This document shows positions 9,314 to 18,590 of a stretch of 64,000 nt of DNA, piece after piece. The position numbers and the translations under genes were made by a program. Each line of letters starts with the position of its first letter. The first letter of the stretch is position 1. The DNA lies in contig DIYL01000055.1 of assembly GCA_002428985.1 (NCBI GenBank), forward strand, positions 324,835 to 388,834, in the 5' to 3' direction. The notes under the pieces are model-generated. The model saw nothing but the letters and a program-made list of their open reading frames with translations. It searched no databases and was not told where the DNA came from. This DNA comes from Anaerolineales bacterium UBA6055 (lineage in GTDB: Bacteria > Chloroflexota > Anaerolineae > Aggregatilineales > Phototrophicaceae).

Positions 9314-10954
9314 TTGGAAAACACACTCCCGATTACAGTTGTATCCATCTTACTCGCCCTCCTACCGATTGTGACATTACTGGTATTTCTGCTGGGTCTG
9401 GAATGGAGCGCGCCTGAAGCGGGTGCGATTGGATTGTTCGTGGCGGCGGGTGTGGGTATTTTCGGTTTTCAGATGCCATTAGAATCTGTCGCGATTGCGG
9501 GGACTAAAGGGGCATGGGATGCGATCTTCATTTTATATGTCGTTTGGTCGGCCTTGTTACTCTATCATATCGCTGATCGAGCGGGTGCGTTTGATGCGTT
9601 ACGTCTCGGTATTATGCGTTTCAGCCGTAATGAACTCTTCCTTGTATTAGTCTTTGGGTGGGTCTTTGTCTCATTCCTCCAAGGTATCACTGGGTTCGGC
9701 ACACCTGTGGCGATGGTTGTACCACTTTTGATTGTTTTAGGCGTACGACCGATATTTGCGGTGGCGGCTCCGCTGGTGGGGCATGCGTGGGGCAATATGT
9801 TTGGTACGCTGGCAGTGGCATGGTTGGCGACATTACAGGTGGTATCGCTTGATGCAGATACTGTGACAACGGCAGCATTTCAGACGGCGTTACTGCTGAT
9901 ACTCCCGAATTTGTTTGCTGGTCTAACCGTCGCGTTCATGCATAGCGGTATGCGTGGCGTGCGTTACGCATTGCCGATGATCTTGATGATTAGCTTAACC
10001 CACGGGACGATTCAAGCTGCACTCACTTTATGGAATCCGGTATTGGCGAACTTCATCGCGGTGACTATTGGGTTTGTTCTTTTGTACCCCATAAGTCGCT
10101 GGTCTCGCTATCGTGATCCACTACCCTATGATGACTCGCGCATGATGCAAACGCATAATCTGGAAGAATCCGATGAACAAGAGACCAAAATGGGGTTATT
10201 GTATGCGTTGTTGCCTTATATCATTTTGATGATTGTCGCGATTGTTGTACTCGTCCCCGAACCGATCACGATGCTATTGCGACAATGGCAAGTTGGTCTA
10301 CCCTTCCCTGAAGTGACAACTGGATATGGCGTGACGCGTCCAGCGGGTGACCCGTACGCTCCATTTTCGATACTCACACATCCAGGAACATTTTTACTGA
10401 TCTCGGCATTATTGACAGGTTGGGTGTATCAATCGCGTGGATACAATACTGCTCGACCAGATAGCAACGAAAATGACACCATCATCAACAATCTCTTGCG
10501 TGATGCGATCCCCTCATCACTGGCAATCATCGCATTTTTGGTGCTCAGTAAATTGATGGATCATAGCGGGCAGACTGAAGTCCTTGCGCGGGGGATTGCA
10601 CAGGTTGTGCCACCAGACTTGTATGCCAGTCTTGCTCCGACACTTGGTGTACTTGGGGCGTTTATGACTAGCAGTAACACCGCCAGCAATGTGTTATTCG
10701 CGCCTGTGCAAGAGACGATTGCCATTTTGGGTGGTTTACCCGTTGCGACAATCATCGCTGCTCAGAATGCAGGTGCTGCCATCGGGAATGCGATTGCACC
10801 TGCGAATATTGTTCTCGGGACTGGACCTGCTGGTATACTTGGGGATGAAGGTAAGGTGCTAAGGATAGCTCTGCCGTATGCGTTGATTGCAACATTTGTA
10901 ACAGGTATTGGTGCTTGGCTTTTGGTGATGATAACAACAGGTAATGGAGGATAA
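9314..10954 (+). CDS. L-lactate permease family transporter
   Basis: A 546-residue integral membrane protein matching the LctP family in length and sequence: about 13-14 hydrophobic helices, the signature GITGFGTPVAMVVPLL near residues 125-140, and a second conserved block, MTSSNTASNVLFAPVQE, near the C-terminus. It should import lactate or glycolate with protons. The frame opens with a TTG codon (ENTLPITVV) and only a weak ribosome site is visible. It is divergent from lacI across a 262-bp gap, and a small membrane-protein gene follows after 3 bp. Confidence 0.9.
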   Translation: MENTLPITVVSILLALLPIVTLLVFLLGLEWSAPEAGAIGLFVAAGVGIFGFQMPLESVAIAGTKGAWDAIFILYVVWSALLLYHIADRAGAFDALRLGIMRFSRNELFLVLVFGWVFVSFLQGITGFGTPVAMVVPLLIVLGVRPIFAVAAPLVGHAWGNMFGTLAVAWLATLQVVSLDADTVTTAAFQTALLLILPNLFAGLTVAFMHSGMRGVRYALPMILMISLTHGTIQAALTLWNPVLANFIAVTIGFVLLYPISRWSRYRDPLPYDDSRMMQTHNLEESDEQETKMGLLYALLPYIILMIVAIVVLVPEPITMLLRQWQVGLPFPEVTTGYGVTRPAGDPYAPFSILTHPGTFLLISALLTGWVYQSRGYNTARPDSNENDTIINNLLRDAIPSSLAIIAFLVLSKLMDHSGQTEVLARGIAQVVPPDLYASLAPTLGVLGAFMTSSNTASNVLFAPVQETIAILGGLPVATIIAAQNAGAAIGNAIAPANIVLGTGPAGILGDEGKVLRIALPYALIATFVTGIGAWLLVMITTGNGG

Positions 10955-10957
10955 ACG

Positions 10958-11179
10958 ATGACAAATACAAAACAACTCGGCGCGGGGTTCATTGCATTTT
11001 TGATCGCACTGCCACTCGTAAGCTACGGTTTTACTATGGACATCAGCCTAATATGGGGTGCGGGGTTATTGTTGTTAGTCGCTGGTGCAATTGTTCCGGT
11101 TTATGCCCGCTTGCATAAGGGCGATTCCTGCTGCGAAACATCTGAAAGGCGTGTTTGGCAACGTTTCTTGCATTTATAG
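10958..11179 (+). CDS. Small two-helix membrane protein downstream of lactate permease
   Basis: A 73-residue protein starting 3 bp after the permease stop, with GGAGG just upstream. Two hydrophobic helices (about 9-26 and 31-50) are followed by a short basic tail with a Cys-Cys pair. I do not recognise a family. Tight coupling suggests co-translation with the permease, perhaps as an accessory subunit, but nothing proves this. Confidence 0.6.
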   Translation: MTNTKQLGAGFIAFLIALPLVSYGFTMDISLIWGAGLLLLVAGAIVPVYARLHKGDSCCETSERRVWQRFLHL

Positions 11180-11350
11180 TCAACGATTTTGGGATAGTCT
11201 GATATTTCACAATACGCGAGGTTTTATATTAGAGATTTAGCTCTTCGTCTAGCTTTATGCAAAATCTAGACATTTTACATTTGACTCATCATGTTTTCTT
11301 TTCTATGAAACTATTCTATCGTGTTTTTTATGTTTACACCCCAAATTTTG

Positions 11351-11379
11351 TTGACAAAAAATATCTTGTACGATATTAT
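11351..11379 (+). promoter_or_regulatory. Promoter of the marR-type gene
   Basis: TTGACA (11351-11356), 17-bp spacer, TATTAT (11374-11379). The operator at 11377-11394 overlaps the -10 box, so binding there would block polymerase. Confidence 0.75.
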
Positions 11380-11394
11380 AGTTCATAGTTGAAC
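11377..11394. promoter_or_regulatory. MarR-type operator, copy 1
   Basis: TATAGTTCATAGTTGAAC contains the inverted repeat GTTCA/TGAAC with a 4-bp centre. The same frame (TATAGTTC, five variable bases, TGAAC) recurs at 11875-11892 before the next gene. Another TGAACT half-site follows at about 11405-11410. Confidence 0.65.
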
Positions 11395-11414
11395 AGTTAA
11401 TTAGTGAACTAAAT

Positions 11415-11861
11415 ATGGATTCCTATAACCGAAACACAGAAAAAGATCAGTTAGCACTTGCCACATTTGTCAAGTTTACGCGTGCTTATGATGCAGTCAA
11501 AACTAGACTAGATGACAAGCAAATTGCAGGCGATTTGAATGAAACACAATTTGGGGTACTGGAGATGCTATATCATGCAGGCCCATTACACCAACAAAGC
11601 ATTAGTGACAAATTGCTCGTGAGCAAGAGTAATGTCGTCAGTGTGATTGATAAGCTTGAAAAGCTCGGTATGGTCAAACGCCTACGAAGTGAGGAAGACC
11701 GTCGCTACATTTTTATCCATTTGACTGACGAGGGTAGAGAGAAAATCGAGTCATTGCTCCCTTATCATTTGAGCTGTATCGCCGAAGAAATGAACAAGCT
11801 GACTGTCGATGAATTGACAGTGTTTGGTGATTTGTGTCGAAAGTTGGGATTAGCTGAGTAA
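11415..11861 (+). CDS. MarR-family transcriptional regulator
   Basis: A 148-residue winged-helix regulator. The central part (about 40-100) has the MarR DNA-binding layout: QQSISDKLLVSKSNVVSVID as helix-turn-helix, then a wing with the conserved SEEDRRYIFIHLTDEG. Dimerisation helices lie at both ends. Its promoter overlaps an operator whose twin precedes the NmrA-type gene, so it most likely represses itself and that gene, and is released by a small lipophilic or oxidising ligand. Confidence 0.92.
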   Translation: MDSYNRNTEKDQLALATFVKFTRAYDAVKTRLDDKQIAGDLNETQFGVLEMLYHAGPLHQQSISDKLLVSKSNVVSVIDKLEKLGMVKRLRSEEDRRYIFIHLTDEGREKIESLLPYHLSCIAEEMNKLTVDELTVFGDLCRKLGLAE

Positions 11862-11874
11862 ATTTTTTTACTTG

Positions 11875-11892
11875 TATAGTTCGATTATGAAC
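11875..11892. promoter_or_regulatory. MarR-type operator, copy 2
   Basis: TATAGTTCGATTATGAAC carries the inverted repeat AGTTC/GAACT (11878-11893) and matches the copy at 11377-11394 in both arms and spacing. It lies 40 bp before the NmrA-type start codon, between the regulator and its presumed target. Confidence 0.65.
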
Positions 11893-11932
11893 TGTTTTTG
11901 TATGTACTAAATATACAATAAAGGATAACATC

Positions 11933-12787
11933 ATGAATAAACAAGACAAAACAATTTTGGTGACAGGGGCAACCGGACAACAAGGTGGTGCTGTTGTGCG
12001 TCAATTGCTAAAACGAGATTGGATAGTACGGGCATTTGTACGTGATGCAAACAAACCCAATGCACAAGCCCTCGCTAATGCTGGTGTTGAGTTAGCGCAA
12101 GGTGACCTTGAACATCCTGAAACACTTCAAAACGCGATGGACGGTGTTTATGGTGTGTTTAGCTTCCCGAATATGGCGATGGGATTAGAAAAAGAAATCA
12201 AATATGGTAAACGAGTTGCTGACATTGCTAAATCTGCTGGTGTTAAACATTTTGTGCAGTCTTCAGTTGGCGGAGCTGAACGCAATAGCAATGTTCCGCA
12301 TTTTGAAAGTAAACGTCAGATTGAGTTGTATCTTGATGAAATTGGGTTGCCTGCGACTATTTTGCGCCCAGTCTATTTTATGGAAAATCTCAACTGGAAA
12401 CGCGAGCAGATTCTGAATGGTGCATTGGAAAGTATGGGACTTGATTCTGGAAAAACGATCCAGTTGATTAGTGTTGAAGACATTGGACGCTTTACAGCTA
12501 TTGTATTTGAAGACCCGACAACATACGTTGGACAAGAAATCGAAATTGCAGGGGATGAGTTAACCGAAGCACAAATGGTGGATGTATTCTCTAAGATACT
12601 AGATCGTTCTGTCGAACTTACTCCGTTGACAACAACATCTTTATATGAGGATATGGCAGTCATGTATCAATGGTTTAATGATTATGGTTATACTGCAGAC
12701 CTCGATGAACTCCGAATTATGAACGAAGAGTTAACATCATTTGAAGAATGGGTAGTCGACAGCAATTGGGTTGTTCAACCAATATAA
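11933..12787 (+). CDS. NmrA-family NAD(P)-binding protein
   Basis: A 284-residue atypical short-chain dehydrogenase. A Rossmann fold begins at once with TILVTGATGQQGGAVV (about residues 8-22), and RAFVRD follows the second strand. Members of the NmrA/HSCARG group sense NAD(P)H or reduce small quinones and ketones; the catalytic Tyr-Lys pair of classical SDRs is not evident. AAAGG lies upstream of the start. The preceding MarR gene and shared operator suggest that it is induced by the ligand of that regulator, as for detoxification reductases. Confidence 0.82.
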   Translation: MNKQDKTILVTGATGQQGGAVVRQLLKRDWIVRAFVRDANKPNAQALANAGVELAQGDLEHPETLQNAMDGVYGVFSFPNMAMGLEKEIKYGKRVADIAKSAGVKHFVQSSVGGAERNSNVPHFESKRQIELYLDEIGLPATILRPVYFMENLNWKREQILNGALESMGLDSGKTIQLISVEDIGRFTAIVFEDPTTYVGQEIEIAGDELTEAQMVDVFSKILDRSVELTPLTTTSLYEDMAVMYQWFNDYGYTADLDELRIMNEELTSFEEWVVDSNWVVQPI

Positions 12788-12828
12788 AAATGATATACGG
12801 GTGGTGTTTCGATATCACCCAACGATGC

Positions 12829-14391
12829 CTACGGACAATTCATCACACCTGACCATAACCAACCCTGACCATCATCAAATAAGACCTCATACCAATCCCC
12901 TATGCCCTCGCCAGTTTGGACATTTTCGACGGCGGTAATGAAGTAGGTTTTGCCTGTCACTGTTTGCCCAATTGTGTCGTATGTTGTGCCTGCACCACTG
13001 CGTAGATTATTGCCCGCATAACTCGTACACACATCCAGAATGCGCGGGACTGCGGTCATATCATTTTGGGTGACAACTGCCAGCGGACGCGCATTACCGC
13101 CCAACCATAAGCTATTGCTGAAACGATCATCCCACGGGTCAATCCAATCATCGGTTGTACGGACTTCAAAATGGAGGTGCGGACCACCGATTCCAGTCGC
13201 CCCTGATAGTGCGATGGGTTGTGTCAGATCAGTGATTAGGTCAAAATCGTCTGCGAGAGGCATCTGTAAATGCCCATAACCTGTATACCAGACCTGTGTC
13301 GCGCCGTTTACAATTTGGATGTGCTCCATTGTCAATGTGTTGCCATAAGCGTTATTACAGGACGGATTCACGCCGAGGCAATCGCGATATGTATAAATGA
13401 CTGTTCCGGTTGCTGATGGATAAATTGGTGTGCCAATGAGCAGGGCATCTGGTTCTTCACTGACATCTGTGCCTTCATGACCTTCATAATTACGCCCCGC
13501 TAACCCCGGACAATTGGTGGTGTAATTTGCGTATGTCCACTCTGAATCAGGTAAACAGGTGATATAACGGTACGAATCGGCAAGTGGCCAATGTAAAAAT
13601 GGCGCAGGTTGCAATTGGGGTGTGAGGGTATCGGGTTGTGCTAAAATTTCTTGTGCAACCATGACGAGGTCTTGTTGTGACACTGCACCGTACACTGGTA
13701 TTGGCAAATGGTCAAAACCTCTAGCATCTGTCTCTAATGAAACTGTGAAACGTTGGATTTGTTGTGTGACGGTATCGAGTATGATGCCAACTCGCGTATC
13801 AAAATCGAACCCTAAAAATACTGATGTGCTATCGGGTAAGATGGCGGTGCGCCCAACCAGATGACCTGTCAAAACCGATGTGAAAAAGTCCAATTGATTA
13901 AGGTCTGGGTTGTAGATAAACACGTTAACTTTGTCGATGTGATGCAGCGCGTAGCGTTCGAGTAACAAAATTTGTCCGTCGGCAGTGAATGCAATCGGAT
14001 CGAGATAACCAAAGTTGGCACGAATTTGATCCGATAATAGCAAGTTGTCGGTATTGTCGTTAATCATAATGCGTCGGACTTCGTAATTGGGTGGGGCAAT
14101 CTGTAAATAGACAAATTGGGTACGGTCAGGCGACCAGATACCATGATGAAACCCGTATCCTGCTGATGGAAAACCCGCTAGTGGCGCAGTTAATGGGGTG
14201 TATGCATCATATCCAGTTAATACAGTTTCAAAGTTATCGCGGTGTGATGCAAGATCAATTGTGGGGCTATCATTTGTTGGTTGCGACCAAATCCGTCCGT
14301 CATAAGTAAAGATGATGTGCGCGATGTTGTCTTGTGCATTGATTGATATGATGGCGATAAAACCGATGAACAAAATGATAAGAACCCGCAT
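12829..14391 (-). CDS. Secreted M23-family metallopeptidase with SH3 domain
   Basis: About 520 residues from ATG 14391, preceded by GAGGG; this start opens a signal peptide (MRVLIILFIGFIAIISINA). Residues about 25-230 look like beta-propeller repeats (GIWSPDRTQFVYL). The peptidase domain spans about 295-425 with zinc ligands H305 and D309 in GHEGTD, H374 in YGHLQM and the HLHFEV motif (405-410). A bacterial SH3 domain closes the protein. It should cut cell-wall peptide cross-bridges outside the membrane. It is convergent with the NmrA-type gene. Confidence 0.85.
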   Translation of the reverse strand: MRVLIILFIGFIAIISINAQDNIAHIIFTYDGRIWSQPTNDSPTIDLASHRDNFETVLTGYDAYTPLTAPLAGFPSAGYGFHHGIWSPDRTQFVYLQIAPPNYEVRRIMINDNTDNLLLSDQIRANFGYLDPIAFTADGQILLLERYALHHIDKVNVFIYNPDLNQLDFFTSVLTGHLVGRTAILPDSTSVFLGFDFDTRVGIILDTVTQQIQRFTVSLETDARGFDHLPIPVYGAVSQQDLVMVAQEILAQPDTLTPQLQPAPFLHWPLADSYRYITCLPDSEWTYANYTTNCPGLAGRNYEGHEGTDVSEEPDALLIGTPIYPSATGTVIYTYRDCLGVNPSCNNAYGNTLTMEHIQIVNGATQVWYTGYGHLQMPLADDFDLITDLTQPIALSGATGIGGPHLHFEVRTTDDWIDPWDDRFSNSLWLGGNARPLAVVTQNDMTAVPRILDVCTSYAGNNLRSGAGTTYDTIGQTVTGKTYFITAVENVQTGEGIGDWYEVLFDDGQGWLWSGVMNCP

Positions 14392-14519
14392 GTTGCCCTC
14401 TACATGTGTGCTGTGTTGTATAAACTGAGACCGGATAAAATTATCCCTCAGCAAATATAACATGCAGGCAAGCAAACGGGTACATCTTGGGCTGATAATA
14501 GGGTAAAAGTCGGATTACC

Positions 14520-15041
14520 TTAAGTTGTACGTCGACAATCGTTTGGTATATCGACACCATACTTTTCATCATCGATGGTGACACTAAGTAACTTCGTTTC
14601 TAGATCCTCTGTGGTGAATTGCAGATAAAGATATTCACCTTCGCTGCCGTTAATGGTGGCTGATCCTTCAATCCATTCATACCGTTGGGAGTTATTTGTC
14701 AGTACGACTGAATCACCACGGAAGGTCGTGTTGGTATAACAGCCGCTCAGTATTCCGACCAGATCAATGTTTGTAATTGTCATATCACCGAACACACTGT
14801 CTAATCCATCAGGATTTTCTAAGATGAGTTGCCAATCACTTGCAATGAACTCAAACGCCTCGGTCATGTTATCAGCTTGCATTAGGTCAAAGATTTCTTG
14901 AACTTTCTGGGTACGATTAGCTGTTTGTGTCTCGCCAATACTAAAAATCCAGTATCCGAAGAGGCCTAAAATTCCGAACACACCAAGTGCAAACCATGTC
15001 CCGCAGGTCATGCGTGGTTTATTTAGGTTATCAGTTGTCAT
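14520..15041 (-). CDS. Hypothetical membrane-anchored extracytoplasmic protein
   Basis: 173 residues from ATG 15041 (GGGGTG upstream; a GTG three codons earlier is possible). One transmembrane helix (about residues 17-38) is followed by an extracytoplasmic domain with two cysteines that could pair. I recognise no family. The domain has an alpha segment (FDLMQADNMTEAFEFI) followed by predicted beta strands, loosely like small lipoprotein domains that sit outside the membrane. Confidence 0.55.
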   Translation of the reverse strand: MTTDNLNKPRMTCGTWFALGVFGILGLFGYWIFSIGETQTANRTQKVQEIFDLMQADNMTEAFEFIASDWQLILENPDGLDSVFGDMTITNIDLVGILSGCYTNTTFRGDSVVLTNNSQRYEWIEGSATINGSEGEYLYLQFTTEDLETKLLSVTIDDEKYGVDIPNDCRRTT

Positions 15042-15140
15042 GCTTATCACCCCATAATATTTACTGTAAGTATGGATGGGGGTGATAAATATTGCTGATG
15101 CAGGCTATCAAAAAATCATAAAAATCGCTGTATTGGATGC

Positions 15141-15830
15141 TTAGGTTACCAATAAACTTTTGATCCAATTCAGACCTGAAAGCTGAGCCGGAGTTGCGAT
15201 TGCGGCAGCTTGTGAAAAGTCTTGATCTTGAACATAGTCACCCGGTGTTACAATTGTCGTGATACCTGCATTAATCGGTGACATCATGCTTTGGTGAGTA
15301 TCCTCAATCGCGATTATCTCATCTTTTGATACGTTAAGGGTATTAAGCACATATTGATAAACGGCAGGGTCGGGTTTTTGTGGCTCGACTGTGTTCGAAT
15401 TCGTTGTCAGGGTAAATTGATCCCAAATTTTAGGTGTGTCTAGTGCATCATGAATTGCTTGAATATTTGCTTGTGAAGTTGTCGAGACAAATGCGACTTT
15501 GATACCATTTTCGACAGCTGATGTGATCAATGCATCCACCCCATCACGTAAGCCGATACCATCTTCAATGAGAATCTGTTGAAAGCGAGCAGATTTATCT
15601 GCATGGATTGATTGGATCTGTTCATCTGTCAGCTGGGTATTCGTTTGGTCAGCATAGTGTCGAATACGGTTTTTGCCGCCTTGGATAGATAACATTGTTC
15701 GGTACACATCTTTGTTCCACTTCCAATCCAGTCCTGCTGATGAAAATGCTTGATTAAATGCTTGCCGTTGTAATTCAGAGGTTTCTACGAGTGTTCCGAT
15801 TGAACCAAAGGTTATGAGTTTGAGGGTCAT
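15141..15830 (-). CDS. HAD-superfamily protein lacking the catalytic aspartates
   Basis: 229 residues from ATG 15830 (AGGA upstream). Overall it is a CbbY/beta-phosphoglucomutase-like HAD protein: helical cap (about 15-85), motif II Ser/Thr in AFVSTTSQ, motif III Lys in PQKPDPAVY and motif IV in IAIEDTHQS. Motif I, normally DxDGTL, reads FGSIGTLVE here, so the nucleophile Asp and the acid/base Asp are Gly and Ile. Ordinary phosphatase chemistry is therefore unlikely; it may be a binding or regulatory relative. The fold assignment is confident, the function is not. Confidence 0.75.
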   Translation of the reverse strand: MTLKLITFGSIGTLVETSELQRQAFNQAFSSAGLDWKWNKDVYRTMLSIQGGKNRIRHYADQTNTQLTDEQIQSIHADKSARFQQILIEDGIGLRDGVDALITSAVENGIKVAFVSTTSQANIQAIHDALDTPKIWDQFTLTTNSNTVEPQKPDPAVYQYVLNTLNVSKDEIIAIEDTHQSMMSPINAGITTIVTPGDYVQDQDFSQAAAIATPAQLSGLNWIKSLLVT

Positions 15831-15943
15831 GGGCATTCCTATATGTAAGTCCTCCTGATCTTATATAGAACGACTTTACATGCGTTGGATATGCAGGACG
15901 TAAATAGGGTATGAGCTGCGATTGAGATTTTTGAGAAAGGTTA

Positions 15944-16312
15944 TTAAGTTTTTTCTGTAGGCGTTCCCTGATGAAAATGGAGTTGCCAGCGTCCATCCAG
16001 ATATACCCAAATCGACGTACGATTACAAACTTGGAGGTGCTCGTATTGGACTTCACTAATGTATGTGATGTGGACAACGGTATCGGAAATCGGTCTGAAT
16101 GTGAATTGATCGAATGGCAGTTTTACCTGTATCGTATCGCCTGTGAAAGCCATGATTTCAGTGCGGGTATAGCGTCGCCCTGAACAACCAAATTCAATAA
16201 AATCAGGATGCAACACGGTTTCCATATACGCTGGATCGAAGCGTGTTTCTGCAATCCACAGCGATTCTTCAAGCTGTGTCAAAGTTGTTTTGTCTGTATC
16301 GGTGAGTGGCAT
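15944..16312 (-). CDS. NTF2-like protein (DUF4440/SnoaL type)
   Basis: 122 residues from ATG 16312, which avoids overlap with the preceding gene ending at 16327. The sequence has the cone-shaped NTF2-like pattern: N-terminal helix (LEESLWIAETRFD), HPDFIEFGCSGRRYTR, and a C-terminal strand pair ending WQLHFHQGTP. Members are small ligand-binding proteins or isomerases. It is transcribed directly behind an acetyltransferase. Substrate unknown. Confidence 0.7.
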   Translation of the reverse strand: MPLTDTDKTTLTQLEESLWIAETRFDPAYMETVLHPDFIEFGCSGRRYTRTEIMAFTGDTIQVKLPFDQFTFRPISDTVVHITYISEVQYEHLQVCNRTSIWVYLDGRWQLHFHQGTPTEKT

Positions 16313-16326
16313 TACTAAATAGCCCC

Positions 16327-16893
16327 TTATTGATGATATTGCCATTCGCGTTTGAGTAGCGCGAAAAGGGCTAGATCGTGATAATTGCCGTCTTCATAAT
16401 ATTGTTCGCGTTGGATTCCTTCTTGTAAAAAACCGACTTTACGAAGCAATGTGATACTACCTACATTATATAACGATGCATCTGCTTCGATACGGTTAAT
16501 CCGCATATCTTCAAACCCGAAGCGTAACACTTCATGGACTGCTTCGGACATAATCCCTCTACGCCAATGATCTTGACGCAGGTCAAAACCGATGGAGGCA
16601 CGATGATCTTGTTGATCCCAATAGTTGAAGCCAACCATGCCTACTACTTTATTTTGAGGTTTCAGAACGATTCCCCAGCGCACAGTTTTTTCATTATCGA
16701 ATTCGGTTTGAATATTACGAATCAGTGTTTGAGCTTCTCTAATATTGTTATAGGCATCGCCAATATTGTATTTAGTTACTTGATAATCGTTGCGAATCTC
16801 GAAGACCGCCTGCGCATCATTAGCGATTAGTTGCCGTAAGATTAGACGGTCTGTTTCGAGTAGGGGAAACGATGTGAAGTCGAATGTTGTCAT
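16327..16893 (-). CDS. GNAT acetyltransferase, RimJ/RimL type
   Basis: 188 residues beginning FPLLETDRLILRQLIANDA, the standard RimJ/RimL opening. Motif A is present as IGFDLRQDHWRRGIMSEAV with the R-x-x-G-I-M variant of the acetyl-CoA loop, and the C-terminal block NVGSITLLRKVGFLQEGIQR is characteristic. Relatives acetylate N-terminal amines of ribosomal proteins or small molecules. It is 15 bp downstream of the SH3 secreted protein gene on the same strand. Confidence 0.87.
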   Translation of the reverse strand: MTTFDFTSFPLLETDRLILRQLIANDAQAVFEIRNDYQVTKYNIGDAYNNIREAQTLIRNIQTEFDNEKTVRWGIVLKPQNKVVGMVGFNYWDQQDHRASIGFDLRQDHWRRGIMSEAVHEVLRFGFEDMRINRIEADASLYNVGSITLLRKVGFLQEGIQREQYYEDGNYHDLALFALLKREWQYHQ

Positions 16894-16908
16894 TGATGTA
16901 ACTGTATC

Positions 16909-18435
16909 CTAGCGTACTTCAATCGTTACAGAGCGTTGCACAAGACTTCCGGTTAGCGAGAAGGCATCCAGTGTATAGATGTAGTCTCCGAGCTCATCGG
17001 GTGGGCAGACAATGGTTGTCCACTCTGGTCCTTCAACTGTGTCATCTGCAACGAAGCCCGGACCATCAAAAAAGGCTGCACTGATAAATTCAATCATTAT
17101 AAATACATTGGTGCACTCGCCCATCAAGATGTCATCATCCTCGACACTAATGAAGATGGAGGGCTCGACTGCTGGAACAAATTCAGATGTTGGGCTGAGT
17201 GTCGTTTCGATGATTGGTAGACCTGTCGGTGTTTCTGTCGGTAATGGTGCGGCCGTGGGTTGAGGTCGAATGAGTGGCGGTGCATCAACATCGATCACGC
17301 TGTCACAATCTCCATTTTCATCAACCTCAGACTCTGCTACCCATAACTCATTGACGGAACGTGCCGCCGGGGTGACCTGAAATTTATCCAACTGCCACCA
17401 GATGGCTTCGCCGACAAATTTCTTTCCGGTGACTTCGATGGGTGTGTTGGGCGATAAGAACACAAATGTACCCCGATTTGTACCCGGGCCGACTCGTGTA
17501 ATGACATCATTACGCGTGGTGCTGATGGTACAGGGTGTTGGCGTGAAAGTCGGTAGTGGTGTGTTTGTGACTGTTGGTAAAAGCGTATTCGTTGGAATTG
17601 AGGTATTGGTCGCAGTTGGTAATTGTGTCTGCGTGACTACAATTTCGGTAGATTCTTCTGGTGTAGTTTCGATGCGATTAAGCGCACTGTAGACTACAAA
17701 GACTTTTGCGATTTCCTCTGCATTCCAACTTTCGGCGGGCGTAGGTGGAGCTGCAGGAATAAGATTTTGTTCTTCATCTTGTTGTAACGGAATGTTGAGT
17801 TGTTGCGAGAAACTGACGAGTTGTGATTGGTCGAATGCTGTCACCCGTGCTGTTCCATCGAGCATAGTTACGGTCATTCCTTCTTCAAGGGTTGCTTCGA
17901 TCAATGCAGTTGACCCCATGGTGATCTCAACTTCATTGATATTTAAAGTGACTTGGGCAACACCACTCGGTGTACGCACCATGATGCCACTGGACGGGGC
18001 TTCAGTGCAATTCGATGCGCCAATGCCGGTGGTAAAGCGAAATGCGTTTTGCTCGACATCCTCAACTTCGACATTACCAAAAACAATAATTTGCACAGTC
18101 TGCCCCGGGACAGTGTCAGGTATATTGGCTTGCAGACTCATTAGGGAGACTCCCCAAATTTCAGTGGCTTCATCTAACGGTGTGTGGGTGATGCCTGCAA
18201 AATCTGAAAGAGGGGCAACATCGCCTTCACTATCAAAATCGAGTGTGACACCGGTTGCTGCTTGTGCAAAAATAATGCCATTACCATAACAAATTGTGTT
18301 GCGTTCGGGGTTGTTACAAACATCGGTGGTTTGTTCTAAAGCTCGATTAACGAGATCATTACAGGTTGTTTGTGCGATTGCTGTTGTTGTAAATAAGAAA
18401 ATAAAACATGATAAAAATAACGTGCGGAGTGTCAT
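16909..18435 (-). CDS. Secreted protein with FecR-like segment, Thr/Pro linker and SH3 domain
   Basis: 508 residues from ATG 18435 with a signal peptide (LRTLFLSCFIFLFTTTAIA). The N-terminal half has cysteines that may form disulphides and a FecR-like strand region (about 160-215). A Thr/Pro-rich linker (about 265-310, repeated TxTPLPT units) leads to an SH3-like domain (about 310-370), a second Pro/Thr linker and a C-terminal Ig-like segment. This architecture is common for cell-surface proteins of Chloroflexota. No catalytic motif was found. Confidence 0.7.
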   Translation of the reverse strand: MTLRTLFLSCFIFLFTTTAIAQTTCNDLVNRALEQTTDVCNNPERNTICYGNGIIFAQAATGVTLDFDSEGDVAPLSDFAGITHTPLDEATEIWGVSLMSLQANIPDTVPGQTVQIIVFGNVEVEDVEQNAFRFTTGIGASNCTEAPSSGIMVRTPSGVAQVTLNINEVEITMGSTALIEATLEEGMTVTMLDGTARVTAFDQSQLVSFSQQLNIPLQQDEEQNLIPAAPPTPAESWNAEEIAKVFVVYSALNRIETTPEESTEIVVTQTQLPTATNTSIPTNTLLPTVTNTPLPTFTPTPCTISTTRNDVITRVGPGTNRGTFVFLSPNTPIEVTGKKFVGEAIWWQLDKFQVTPAARSVNELWVAESEVDENGDCDSVIDVDAPPLIRPQPTAAPLPTETPTGLPIIETTLSPTSEFVPAVEPSIFISVEDDDILMGECTNVFIMIEFISAAFFDGPGFVADDTVEGPEWTTIVCPPDELGDYIYTLDAFSLTGSLVQRSVTIEVR

Positions 18436-18543
18436 ATAAACCAATATCCTTTAAATCAACATATGTTAATTATAGCCAGATGCACAAAATATGCTGACTC
18501 ATCTGACAGAAACTGTACAGATTAGGATGTGTTTGTTGCCAAC

Positions 18544-18565
18544 CTATACTACACTAAGTGTATAG
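18544..18565. promoter_or_regulatory. Inverted repeat upstream of the P450 gene
   Basis: CTATAC and GTATAG are separated by 10 bp, 26 bp before the P450 start codon. The size and place fit a repressor operator over or just after the promoter. No well-spaced -35/-10 pair was confirmed. Confidence 0.35.
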
Positions 18566-18590
18566 ATGGGGTATTTTTCAGGAGTGACAG

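Noticed and set aside
17500..17650. Tandem-repeat-like DNA in the secreted protein gene
   Set aside because: It simply encodes a Thr/Pro linker (TxTPLPT units) and is not an independent repeat element.
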